This document shows, piece by piece, positions 13,024-22,077 of a stretch of DNA of 64,000 nucleotides. Under the pieces are notes generated by a model that saw nothing but the letters and a program-made list of their open reading frames with translations, was not told where the DNA came from and searched no databases. Origin of the DNA: Tethya wilhelma (taxonomy: Eukaryota > Porifera > Demospongiae > Tethyida > Tethyidae). Numbering within the stretch: the first letter of the stretch is position 1; the number at the start of each line of letters is the position of its first letter. A program made the position numbers and the translations under genes. The DNA is taken from positions 1 to 64,000 of the forward strand of contig CAXIPT010000049.1 of NCBI GenBank assembly GCA_964030475.1, in the 5' to 3' direction.

Positions 13024-13527
13024 TTAAGGTCTTAGAAAATATTCTAAGTCCATATCACTAAAAAATACTAGATTCTTTGTCTCTTCCATAAAAAAACTTT
13101 GTTTATTAATAACAATATTTTTTTTACCAAGAGAATGTTCCATGTGTTGAAAAAAGTAAAATTTTTCAAAAGTGTTTCTTTCGAGCTGAAAAGTATTTTC
13201 AAAGTAAAATAAAGGTTTTGTGTACTTTATGGTCTTAGAAAATTTTTTAAGTCCATAGTCACCCAAAAAAAAAAAGTTCTTTATCTCTGCCATGAAAAAA
13301 CTTTGTTTTTTACTAACAATGTTCTTTACACCAAGAGGATGTTCCATGTGTTTTAAAAAGTAATATTTCACAAAAGTGTTTCTTTTGTGAGGAAAAATGT
13401 TATCAAGCAAAAAAAAACGTTTCTTGTAAATATTGTACTTCAGTGTCTTAAAAAATTTTTTGAAAATTTTGTAAGACCATAAAGTACTCGTTTTACAGGA
13501 AACGTTTATTTTACCGTGAAAACACAT
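13024..13527 (-). other. 167-codon open frame created by satellite, not a gene
   Basis: This is the longest open frame in the satellite. Its peptide repeats once per monomer (words such as QHMEHSLGVKNIV and KFSKTIKYT). It is rich in K, F, N and I as expected from A/T-rich DNA, and it crosses an orientation flip. Homologous frames in other monomers are broken by stops and indels. I regard it as a by-product of a monomer length near a multiple of three. Confidence 0.7.
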
Positions 13528-16500
13528 TTCAGCAAAAAAGAAACACTTTTCTGATATTTTACTTTTCTCAATATACGGAAAATTGCATTACCATTGTTAG
13601 TAAAAAGCAAAGTGTTTTCACGGTATAAATAAAGAACTTTGTTTTTTTGAGATACTATGGACTTAGAAAACTTTGTTTTTAACTAACAATGTTTTTTACA
13701 CCAAGGGAATGTTCCTGATGTTGACAAAAGTAAAATATCACAAAAGTGTTTCTTTTGTGCTGAAAAGACTTGGTGTTTTCAAGGAAGAATAAACGTTTTT
13801 TACAAAAAGTGTTTTTTTTTGTCTTAGAAAATTTTCTAAGCACATAGTAACCCAAAAATGTAAGTTCTTTATCTCAACCCTGAAAAAACTTTGTTTTTCA
13901 ATAGCAATGTTTTTTACACCAAGAGAATGTTCCATGTGTTAAGAAAAGTAAAATATCTCAAAAGAGTTTCTTTTGTCCTGAAAAGTGTTATCTAGACAAA
14001 ATAAGCGTTTTTTGCTAAAAGTGTATTTTATGGACTTAGAAAATTTTCTAAGTCCATAGTCACACAAATACACTAAGTTCTTTTTATCTACCGTAAAAAA
14101 AACTTTGCTTTTTACTAACAATGTTTTTTACACCAATAGAATGTTCCATGTGTTGAGAAAAATAAAATATCACAAAAGTGTTTTATTTGTATTGAAAAGT
14201 GTTTTTAAGGACAAAATAAACGTTTTTAGCAAAACGTGTAATTTATGGTCTTAGAAAATATTCTAAGGCCATAGTCACTAAAAAAACTAAATTCTTTCTC
14301 TTACGTGAGAAAACTTCGTTTTTTACTAACAATGTTTTTTAGACTAAGAAAATGATCCATGAGTTGAGAAAAGTAAAATATCACAAAAGTGTTTTTTTTG
14401 TTCTTAAAAGTGTTTTAAAGACAAAATAAACGTTTTCTGAAAAAAGGGTACTTTATGGTCTTAGAAAATTTTCTAAGTACATAGTAACTTAAAACAACTA
14501 AGTTCTTCATTTCTACCATGATAAAACTGTTTTTTACTAGCAATGTTTTTAACACCAAGAAAATGTTCCATGTTTTGAAAAAAGTAAAATATCACAAAAG
14601 TGTTTGTTTTGTGCTGAAAAGTGCTTTCAAGGCAATATAAACGCTTAGTGTTCTTAATGGTCTTAGAAAATTTTCAAGGTTCATAGTCACTCAAAACACT
14701 AAGTTCTTTATATCTTCTGTGAAAAAACTCTTTTTTTTTTATTAACAGTGTTTTTTAAACCAATAGAATGTTCCATGTGTTGAGAAAAGTAAAATATCAT
14801 AAAAGTGTTTCTTTTGTCCTGAAAAGTGTTTTTAAGACAAAACAAACGTTTTTTGCAAAAAGTATACTTCATGGTCTTAGAAAATTTTCTAAGTCCATAG
14901 TCACTCAAAAACACTAAGTTCTTTATCTTTTCAATTAAAAAAACTTTTTTTTTACTAACAATGTTTTTTTTACCAAGAGAATGTTCCATGTGTTGAAAAT
15001 AGTAAAATTTCTCAAAAGCGTTTCTTTTGAGCTGAAAAGAGTTTTAAAAGAAAAATAAACGTTTTTTGCAAAAAGTGTACTTTATGGTCTTAGAAAATTT
15101 ATTAAGTACTTAGTCACTCGAAAACACTAAGTTCTTTATCTCTACCGTGAAAAAAATTGTTCTTTTACTAACAATGTTTTCTACACAAATAGAATGTTCC
15201 ATGTGTCGCAAAATAGAAAATTTTACAACTGTGGTTCTTTTGTGCTGAAAAGTGTCTTCAAGGCAAAATAAAGGATTTTTGTCAAAAGTGTATTTTATGA
15301 TCTTAGAAAACTTTCTAAGTCCATATTCATTCAAAAACACCAAACTCTTTATCTCTACTGCGAAAAAAATTTGTTCTTTTAATTACAATGTTTTCTACAC
15401 AAACACAATGTTACGTGTGTTGCAAAAAGTAAAATTTCACAACAGTGTTTCTTTTCCGCTGAAAAGTGTTTTCAATTAAAAATAAACGTTTTTTGCAAAA
15501 CCTGTATTCAAAGGCCATAGTCCTTAAAAAACACTAAGTTCTTTATCTTTTCCATTAGAAAAATTCTTTTTATACTAGAAATGTTTTTAACACCAAGAAA
15601 ATGTTCCATGTTTTGAAATAGGTTAAATTTCACAAAAGTGCTTCTTTTGTGTTTTCAAGGCAAAATAAAGGTTTTGTGTACTTCATGTCTTAGAAAATTT
15701 TCTAAGTTAATAGTCACTCAAAAACACTAAGTTCTTTATATCTCTCTTGAAAAAACTTTGCTTTTTACTAACAATCTTTTTTACACGAATAGAATGTTAC
15801 ATGTGTTGAGAAAAATAAAATATCACAAGTGTTTCTTTTGTCCTAAAACATTTTTTAAGACAAAATAAACGTTTTTTGAAAAAGTGTACTTTATGGTCTT
15901 AGAAAATATTTTAAGTTCATAGTCACTAAAAAACACTAAGTTCTTTGTCTCTTCCGTGAAAAAACTTTGTTTTTTACTAACAATGTTTTTTTTACCAAGA
16001 GAATGTTCCATGTGTTGAAAATAGTATAATTTTTCAAAAGTGTTTCAATCTGAAAAGTATTTTCAAAGTAAAATAAAGGTTTTGGGTACTTTATGATCTT
16101 AGAAAATTTTGTAAGTCCATAGTCACCCAAAAAAACTAAGTTCTTTATCTATGCCATGAAAAAACTTTGTTTTTTACTAACAATGTTCTTTACACCAAGA
16201 GAATGTTCCATGTGTTTTAAAAAGTAATATTTCACAAAAGTGTTTCTGTGAAGAAAAATGTTTTCAAGCAAAAATAAACTTTTTTTGTAAACATTGTACT
16301 TCAGTGTCTTAAAAAATTTTTTGAAAATTTTGTAAGACCAAAAAGTACATGTTTTACAGGAAACGTTTATTTTACCATGAAAACACATTTCAGCACAAAA
16401 GAAACACTTTTGTGAAATTTTTCCTTTTTCAACACATGGAACATTCTCTTGGTGTAAAAAACATTATTAGTAAAAATAAAGTTTTAATGTTTTTGAGTGA

Positions 16501-16746
16501 CTAAAGACTTTGAAAATTTTCTAAGACCATAAAGTACAGTTTTTGCAAAAAACGTTTATTTTGTCTAAAAAACACTTTTCAAGACAAAAGAAACACTTTT
16601 GTGATATTTTACTTTTCTCAACATATGGAACATTGCATTAACATTGTTAGTAAAAAGCAAAGTTTTTTCACGGTATGAATAAAGATCTTAGTTTTTTTGA
16701 GTGACTATGGACTTAGAAAACTTTGTTTTTAACTAACAATGTTTTT

Positions 16747-17118
16747 TGTTGCAGAGAATTTATGCACAGCAGTTTATCAGAGCTTAAAGCTAGTAGTGAA
16801 ATTAACGATAGTTTAGTACTGCAGACAATATTAAGACTTTCAGCAAAGCAAGAGATCACAATGGATTACTCAGAACACAAGTTACACAAAATGAACAAGC
16901 ATGCACAGCTTAAATACTCAGCACAAAGGAAGCTTCTAAAACAACAAGAAAAAAAACAGTATTACCAGTAAATTGTTATTGGCTACACACCTAAACACAT
17001 ACACAAAGTTCCCAAAACAATTTACAACAAAACACAAACAATTAGTCCTAACACATAGCAGCTGGATACAGTACATAACAATTGTTCGAGAACATTCTGC
17101 AAAAGTGCACATTCAACA
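16747..17118 (-). repeat. Ty1/copia 3' LTR (element on minus strand)
   Basis: A 372-bp direct repeat, TGTTGCAGAG... to ...CATTCAACA, with the TG...CA ends expected for an LTR. It differs from the copy at 19301-19672 at about five positions by eye. The element reads right to left, so this is the downstream LTR. The five bases TTTTT before it (16742-16746) match those after the other LTR. Confidence 0.95.
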
Positions 17119-17131
17119 CTCCTTCTCACTT
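17119..17131 (-). promoter_or_regulatory. Polypurine tract of the copia element
   Basis: Read on the minus strand this is AAGTGAGAAGGAG, immediately upstream of the 3' LTR. The position and purine bias are as expected for the plus-strand priming site of reverse transcription. Assigned from position and composition only. Confidence 0.7.
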
Positions 17132-18367
17132 TACAGGATGTTCGGTTAAGCCAAGCATTCTTCTCAGCTTTTCAAACTGTTCACCATTCAGTCCTTTGGT
17201 CATGATATCTGCGACCATATCANNNNNNNNNNNNNNNNNNNNNNGTTCATCTTTAGCAATGTGTGCATAGCAGAGACAACCAAAAGCTCTGAGGTGACGA
17301 ACATCTGGCTTTTGTCCACTCCAGGCTTCAATCGGTGTCATCTCTTGAATAGCTCTTGTGGGACTACAATTGCGAAGGTATACAGCAGTTGAGAGTGCTT
17401 CAGCCCAAAACTTCTTGGGCAACATAGCATCAGAAAGCATAGAACGTACAGCCTCAACAAGTGTTCTGTTCATTCTTTCAGCTGTGCCGTTCTGTTGAGG
17501 AGTCTTCGGCACTGTGAGTTCATGGTGCACTCCTTCTTTCTTCAGGTACGAGGTAAACTTTGTTGAGGTATACTCTACTCCATTATCAGTACGTAGAATC
17601 TTCAATTTTCGACCACTGGAGGTTTCTGCTGGTGCCTTCCACTCTAAAAAGTTCTCAAAAACTTGATCCTTGGTTTTCAAGATGTAAGCCCACACATAGT
17701 GAGTTGCATCATCAATAAAAGTGACGAAGTAGAGACCGCCACCCAATGTTGGTGTTGAGATCTTGCCACACACATCACTGTGAACCAGATCAAGAGGTTC
17801 AACAGCTCTCTTTCCATCAGAGTTAGGAAATTTACTCCTGTGAAGTTTCCCTTCAACACATGCTTGACAAAAACTGACTTGTTTTGAAGAATCAGCGTCG
17901 AAACCGTCAACGAGTCTCTGTTTTTGCAAGTTTTTCGAACCTAAATGTCCATATCTCCGATGCCATTGGTACTCCTTTGACTTGTGATCTTGTACCTCAG
18001 CAGAGTTCAAGCACTCATCACTTTGACAACAATTGAGATAGTAGAGATCTTCGACTTTGTTGGCGACGGCAATCAATCGTTTGCTATCCAGAATTTGACA
18101 GTTTGCCATTCCAAATCTTACTGTCTTCTCGTGTTCCGTAGCCTTGGACACACTGAACAAATTGTACGATAACAATGAAACGTACAATACACTCTGTAGC
18201 TTGCATTTCCTGATCCTACCACTAGGTAGCTTGCAGCTTAGCACGACAACTCCACAACCGATTGCATCAACTTCGTAACCATCACCCAACTTGACTTTCA
18301 TGGGTGTTTCTAGGCTCTCATATTCCACGAAAGATTGATCTGTCGTTGCACATATGTTTTGAAGCAC
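17126..18367 (-). pseudogene. Copia pol: protease tail, integrase, RNase H end; RT missing
   Basis: The frame starts inside the protease region and runs through the gag-pre-integrase zinc-binding segment (WHRRYGHLG with following CQACVEGK), then the integrase core. The integrase catalytic residues are visible: D in LVHSDVCGK, D in LRTDNGVEY, and E in NGTAERMNRTL. After a short stretch ending HIAKDE the sequence enters 22 Ns (17223-17244). On the far side it resumes at DMVADIMTKGLNGEQFEKL, which is the extreme C-terminus of a copia polyprotein. The reverse transcriptase and most of RNase H, normally several hundred residues, are therefore absent from the assembly: either a collapsed gap or an internally deleted copy. 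The frame is also offset by one base from the gag frame near 18320. Confidence 0.9.
17223..17244. other. Assembly gap (22 N) inside copia pol
   Basis: A run of 22 Ns separates integrase from the RNase H terminus. The two sides cannot be adjacent in an intact element, so the true gap is probably much longer than 22 bases. Confidence 0.95.
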
Positions 18368-19232
18368 CAGAGTCTATTAACCAAGCAGCCTTCTTCGAGT
18401 GACTAGACATTGCAATTGCCATTAGACCCACACTCTCTGTCTCACTCTCAGACTCTTGTTCAGCAACATTTGCTTTCTCGGTCGTGTCCACAGTTTCACT
18501 CTTCTCTCGTGCGGGAGGATTCTTGCAATTTCTCTTAATGTGGCCATACCGTCCACAATTGAAACATTTCGGACCTTTCCTTCGTTTGTGCTGTGGCTTG
18601 CCAGCAAACAAGGCTTTCTCCTTATCACTAGAATCTTCCTTCTCTTTCAGCTTGCACTCCTCATAAAGCAACATTTCAGTTACTGTTTCCATCTTTGGGA
18701 CTTCAACATTCGCTTCCAGAGCTGTCACTAACATACTGTAAGATTCAGGAAGACTTGCGAGGAGATACACAACTTGATCCTCTTCAGAGACGGGATCATC
18801 AATCACTGCAAGGCTAGCGAACACTTCAGTCATTGTCTTGATGTGAGCGTGGATTGATTCCCCTTCCTTTAATCTGAGTGAATAGAGTTTGCGGCGAAGT
18901 TCAAGTTTGTTGGTCCACGATTTCTTCTGGAACTGATCTTGTATCTTTGTCCATACAGCAACTGGATCTGTTGGAGTTCCAAGCAAATAAAGTAGAGACT
19001 GATCAACAGCCAATACGATTGTTGCCAGAGCACGATCTCTTCTTGCCATAAACTTGCTACGTCTATCTGCCAATGCCTCTCCTGAAGGAGCAGTTTCCGA
19101 ACCATTAACAATGTTCCACAGTCCCTCCTTCATTAATGCCATCTGGCACTGAACTTTCCAAGTGGGATAGTTCAACCCATTGAGAGGAGAAATAACTGAC
19201 TTCAACTCAGTTGCCATTGTCTGACTAAACAC
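18318..19232 (-). CDS. Copia Gag with start of protease
   Basis: The frame has 304 codons. The better start is probably the sixth residue (MATELKSV, near 19217), since its flanking sequence is favourable and copia Gag proteins typically begin this way. It contains the copia Gag/UBN2-like region (around LNYPTWKVQCQMALMKEGLW and EVFASLAVIDDPVSEEDQ), a CCHC zinc knuckle CFNCGRYGHIKRNC around residues 222-235, an acidic Ser/Glu-rich linker, and the aspartic protease signature WLIDSGASKHMC near the end. The frame then stops after RSIFRGI while the protease continues in the next frame. This looks like a one-base indel; copia elements usually use a single frame, but a programmed shift is not excluded. 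Confidence 0.9.
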   Translation of the reverse strand: MFSQTMATELKSVISPLNGLNYPTWKVQCQMALMKEGLWNIVNGSETAPSGEALADRRSKFMARRDRALATIVLAVDQSLLYLLGTPTDPVAVWTKIQDQFQKKSWTNKLELRRKLYSLRLKEGESIHAHIKTMTEVFASLAVIDDPVSEEDQVVYLLASLPESYSMLVTALEANVEVPKMETVTEMLLYEECKLKEKEDSSDKEKALFAGKPQHKRRKGPKCFNCGRYGHIKRNCKNPPAREKSETVDTTEKANVAEQESESETESVGLMAIAMSSHSKKAAWLIDSGASKHMCNDRSIFRGI

Positions 19233-19283
19233 TCACTGTATACTGAAACTACTTCTCACTAGTCCACTAACTTCACTGAATGA

Positions 19284-19300
19284 GCTCTGGGCCTATAACC
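19284..19300 (-). promoter_or_regulatory. Primer-binding site, initiator-Met tRNA anticodon-arm type
   Basis: On the minus strand, directly after the 5' LTR, the sequence is GGTTATAGGCCCAGAGC. The first 14 bases match, with one difference, the complement of the anticodon stem-loop of animal initiator tRNA-Met (GGTTATGGGCCCAG), not the tRNA 3' end. Drosophila copia is known to prime with a 5' half-molecule of this tRNA. The match is from memory of the tRNA sequence. Confidence 0.75.
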
Positions 19301-19672
19301 TGTTGCAGAGAATTTATGCACAGCAGTTTATCAGAGCTTAAAGCTAGTAGTGAGATTAACGATAGTTTAGTACTGCAGACAATATTAAGACTTTCAGCAA
19401 AGCAAGAGATCACAATGGATTACTCAGAACACAAGTTACACAAAATGAACAAGCATGCACAGCTTAAATACTCAGCACAAAGGAAGCTTCTAGAACAACA
19501 AGAAAAAAAACAGTATTACCAGTAAATTGTTATTGGCTACACACCTAAACACATACACAAAGTTCTCAAAACAATTTACAACAAAACACAAACAATTAGT
19601 CCTAACACATAGCAGCTGGATACATTACATAACAATTGTTCCAGAACATTCTGCAAAAGTGCACATTCAACA
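19301..19672 (-). repeat. Ty1/copia 5' LTR (element on minus strand)
   Basis: 372-bp LTR equal in length to the copy at 16747-17118, with about five substitutions between them. It holds the promoter by position; no TATA box is asserted. An 81-codon plus-strand frame inside it, present in both LTRs, runs against the element and shows no motif. It is followed by TTTTT (19673-19677), the target duplication. Confidence 0.95.
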
Positions 19673-20262
19673 TTTTTTACACCAAGAGAATGTTCCTGAT
19701 GTTGACAAAAGTAAAATATCACAAAAGTTTTTCTTTTGTGCTGAAAAGACTTAGTGTTTTCAAGGAAGAATAAACGTTTTTAGAAAAAGTGTACTTTATT
19801 GTCTTAGAAAATTTTCTAAGCACACAGTAACTCAAAAATTTAAGTTCTTTATCTCTACCCTGAAAAAACTTTGTTTTTCACTAGCAATTTTTTTTACACC
19901 AAGAGAATGTTGCATGTGTTGAAAAAAGTAAAATATCACAAAAGTGTTTCTTTTGTCCTGAAAAGTGTATTTAAGACAAAATAAACGTTTTTAGCAAAAA
20001 GTGTACTTTATGTTCTTAGAAAAATTTTTAAGTCCATAGTCACTCAAAAAACAAAGTTCCTTATATTTGCCATGAAAAAACCATGTTTTTTACCAACAAT
20101 GTTTTTTACACCAAGAAAATGTTCCATGTGTTGAGCAAAGTAAAATATCGCAAAAGTGTTTATTTTGTGCTGAAAAGTGTTTTCAAGACAAAATAAGCGT
20201 TTTTTTGCAAAAAGTGTACTTTATGGTCTTAGAAAATTTTCTAAGTACATAGTACTCAGGCC
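19673..20262 (+). repeat. Main satellite, block 3
   Basis: Continuation of block 2 across the copia insertion, plus orientation. The first bases TTTTTTACACCAAGAGAATG complete the monomer interrupted at 16746. It ends at a diverged CTAAGTACATAGTACTC just before non-satellite sequence. Confidence 0.9.
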
Positions 20263-20878
20263 AACTAAGGCACGGGACTAGCAAAATTATGGACAGTATG
20301 AGTACTTACAATAAATTTGTATTTTCTGCAGATTGGTTACAAATTCAAACATCACAGTTGTAAAACATTTTTGTTAATACTCAATACTTTGTAGAAAATG
20401 TATCAGTTACCATGGAAACAGGCGTAGCTGGGCGGGGCAGTGCATAAATAAATGCATAAAACTTACAAACAAAATCATAAAACCCGGAGCTGAAGACCAG
20501 CATGAAAATAACTTGGAGTCTGCATGCTACTCTATCCAAGCACTTACAAGTTGTAAATAACCACGCCGAGTGCATATAAAGCTTTGCTAGAATTTTTTGG
20601 CGTATTTACTGTACCGTGCCCTCACCACAGCGTGTTTCTCTCCCTATAACACGAGTAAAGTTATAATACTTACTTCAGCGTGGTTAGCATCAATCAAAGT
20701 GATTCCAGTTAACTCCAGAAAGACCCATACTAGTCCTTCTATCGAGTTTCTTGAGCTCCGGGTAAGCGACTTTTCTTTCACAGTTCATATTGTTGCTCGA
20801 AAGTACAGAGGTTAATTAAATTCATACGTAATAGCAAAGATAATTAGATTCATACGTAATAAAAATTCGCGCGGGAAA
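20263..20878. other. Non-satellite sequence, no gene recognised
   Basis: Sequence with mixed composition. GGCACGGGAC near 20269 and GTACCGTGCC near 20612 could be short inverted ends of a small element, but the match extends only about ten bases. Open frames are short and without motif. Confidence 0.4.
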
Positions 20879-21250
20879 GTCAGCCGCCACAGAGCGTGTA
20901 AACTGTTCTGAGCTGGGTCTTTGATCTTGAAACTTGAGCCTCAAACTGAGTTCCAGGTAAACCTAAGAAAGATAAAACAATGAAGTAGCAATAAAACCAA
21001 CAAATGCATATTAAAGTTTTACTATTGTCTTTATAAAATTACTCTAGGGTGGCTGACACACGGTCAGCTGCCACAGAGCAAGAGCTACTATTACTGTTCT
21101 TACCTCACCTGGATCTTTGATCTTGAAACTTGAGCCTGAAACTCAGTCTACAGGAATCTAAACAATAATAATAGCAATAAAAGCAATGCATATAGCTGGA
21201 AATTTTATACTAGCTATATTGTTTCATAAACTTGCTTTAGGGTGGCTGAC
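20879..21250. repeat. Two tandem ~184-bp units upstream of a repeated gene
   Basis: GTCAGCCGCCACAGAGC at 20879 recurs as GTCAGCTGCCACAGAGC at 21063. Each unit also contains TCTTTGATCTTGAAACTTGA, a CAGG/ACAGG step followed by AATCTAA or ACCTAA, AGCAATAAAA, and a terminal AGGGTGGCTGAC. The duplication ends just before the reading frame at 21316 and may be its 5' region. Confidence 0.75.
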
Positions 21251-21315
21251 TGATCAACTTGATATACTTTGTAACTGAGAGCCTGACACTATATTGCATA
21301 TGTTTGACAGCTTCA

Positions 21316-22076
21316 ATGGCTCAATTTCTTAATTGTGGGTATGCAAGGGTTGCAGTAAGAACTCTAGTTAAGAAACATTCAATCAGTAGTAAGTATGTCC
21401 AGTTCACAGAGGAAATGGTCGAAGAATATAATGATTTGTTCAAGGACTCCACCCGAATGCAACTGAGCGGGAATAGCAAGAATACTCGAGACAAAAGCAA
21501 AGAGCTAAATGGCTACTTTTCACGAAGATGGCCAAAACAAGAGAAATTACGAGAGTATGTAGACCACTTTTCTGTTGACAACTGGAAGAAACTTCCGACG
21601 TCTGAAAAAATGCTACATTCACGCAAAGCTTGCCCAGTATGCCCTGTAAAGTACCCAGAGCTAACTTTCGCCTTCCCCAGCTCACGAAAACGAACCCTTG
21701 AGACTAGTCAGATTATAAATATTGATGTATCACAGCCAGACATAAATTTGCCTCCTACCAAGCTAGCTAAGAAAATGGGAGAAGACATAGTTACTCAGCT
21801 CGACCCTGCTTGCCAAGAGCTTACAGGAATGTCACTAGCTAGTGTGCTACAGCTTACTCCATCTGCCGGAGTAACTAAAAAAATCAAGGTCAGCAAAAAA
21901 AAAAGAAAATCGAAGCCGCCTGAGATCTGCTAAAAATGCTATACAATCAAAGCTTCAAGAAAGAGATACTGATCTCTTACTTCAGAATAGGCTCTCCTTT
22001 CAGAAGTACAATACCATTCGCTTATCTGAAGCCTTTGAAACTCGTGATGAAGCAGTCTCACGCACACAGTCCAACA
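21316..22076 (+). pseudogene. Unrecognised repeated protein family, copy 1 (broken)
   Basis: I do not recognise the function. The frame opens at 21259, but MAQFLNCGYARVAV at 21316 aligns with the start of the copy at 62868. Shared features in order are a C-[NG]-x-ARVA start, a W followed by an EY...FS segment, WK-x-L-x(4)-EK-x(2)-H, and a CxxC pair (KACPVCP) before an FP motif; a Lys-rich stretch follows. The frame ends at 21933, just after a run of ten A at about 21892. In the next frame the peptide LLQNRLS continues the similarity up to the N at 22077, so a homopolymer indel has broken it. The family is probably carried by a transposable element. Confidence 0.6.
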
Positions 22077-22077
22077 N
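22077..22077. other. Single N at a sequence join
   Basis: The N separates the broken reading frame from satellite that resumes in mid-monomer. It may mark a scaffold join, so the true right edge of the insertion is unknown. Confidence 0.7.

Larger units (their letters stand above)
2703..16746 (+). repeat. Main satellite, block 2 (about 14 kb)
   Basis: A tandem array of roughly 190-215-bp monomers, mostly plus orientation. A working consensus contains TTAGAAAATTTTCTAA, GTCCATAGTCACTC, CTAAGTTCTTTATCTC, TACCGTGAGAAAACTTTG, ACTAACAATGTTTTTTACAC, CAAGAGAATGTTCCATGTG, CACAAAAGTGTTTCTTTTGTG, GAAAAGTGTTTTC, AAATAAACGTTTTTTGC and GTGTACTTTATGGTC. Neighbouring monomers are diverged, and particular variants recur at a distance, showing higher-order structure. 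Three inverted stretches interrupt the run (about 7487-7590, 13458-13668 and 16322-16712). The consensus length is a multiple of three, so long meaningless open frames arise. The block is cut at 16746 by the copia insertion. Confidence 0.9.
16747..19672 (-). mobile_element. Ty1/copia LTR retrotransposon inserted in satellite
   Basis: Two 372-bp LTRs bound a minus-strand internal region carrying gag with a CCHC knuckle, a protease motif, an integrase, and the last residues of the RNase H region. A primer-binding site abuts the 5' LTR and a purine-rich tract abuts the 3' LTR. TTTTT on both sides is a 5-bp target duplication, and removing the element restores an intact satellite monomer (AACAATGTTTTTTACACC). 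The gene order protease-integrase-(RT)-RNase H is that of copia, not gypsy. The assembled body (2.9 kb) is too short for a complete element because the reverse transcriptase has been lost at the run of Ns. Confidence 0.95.

Noticed and set aside
2703..16746. CRISPR array
   Set aside because: The repeat unit is about 200 bp, has no unique spacers between short constant repeats, and lies in a eukaryotic transposon context.
16723..16971. 81-82-codon frame present twice (also 19280-19525)
   Set aside because: It lies within the two LTRs, on the strand opposite to the element's genes, and is duplicated only because LTRs are.
17677..17910. Alternative frames opposite or inside copia gag/pol (also 18422-18731 and 18869-19111)
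   Set aside because: Shadows of the true gag and pol frames, with no family motif.
20263..20625. Small TIR element (GGCACGG ends)
   Set aside because: The inverted match is only about ten bases and the target duplication cannot be shown.
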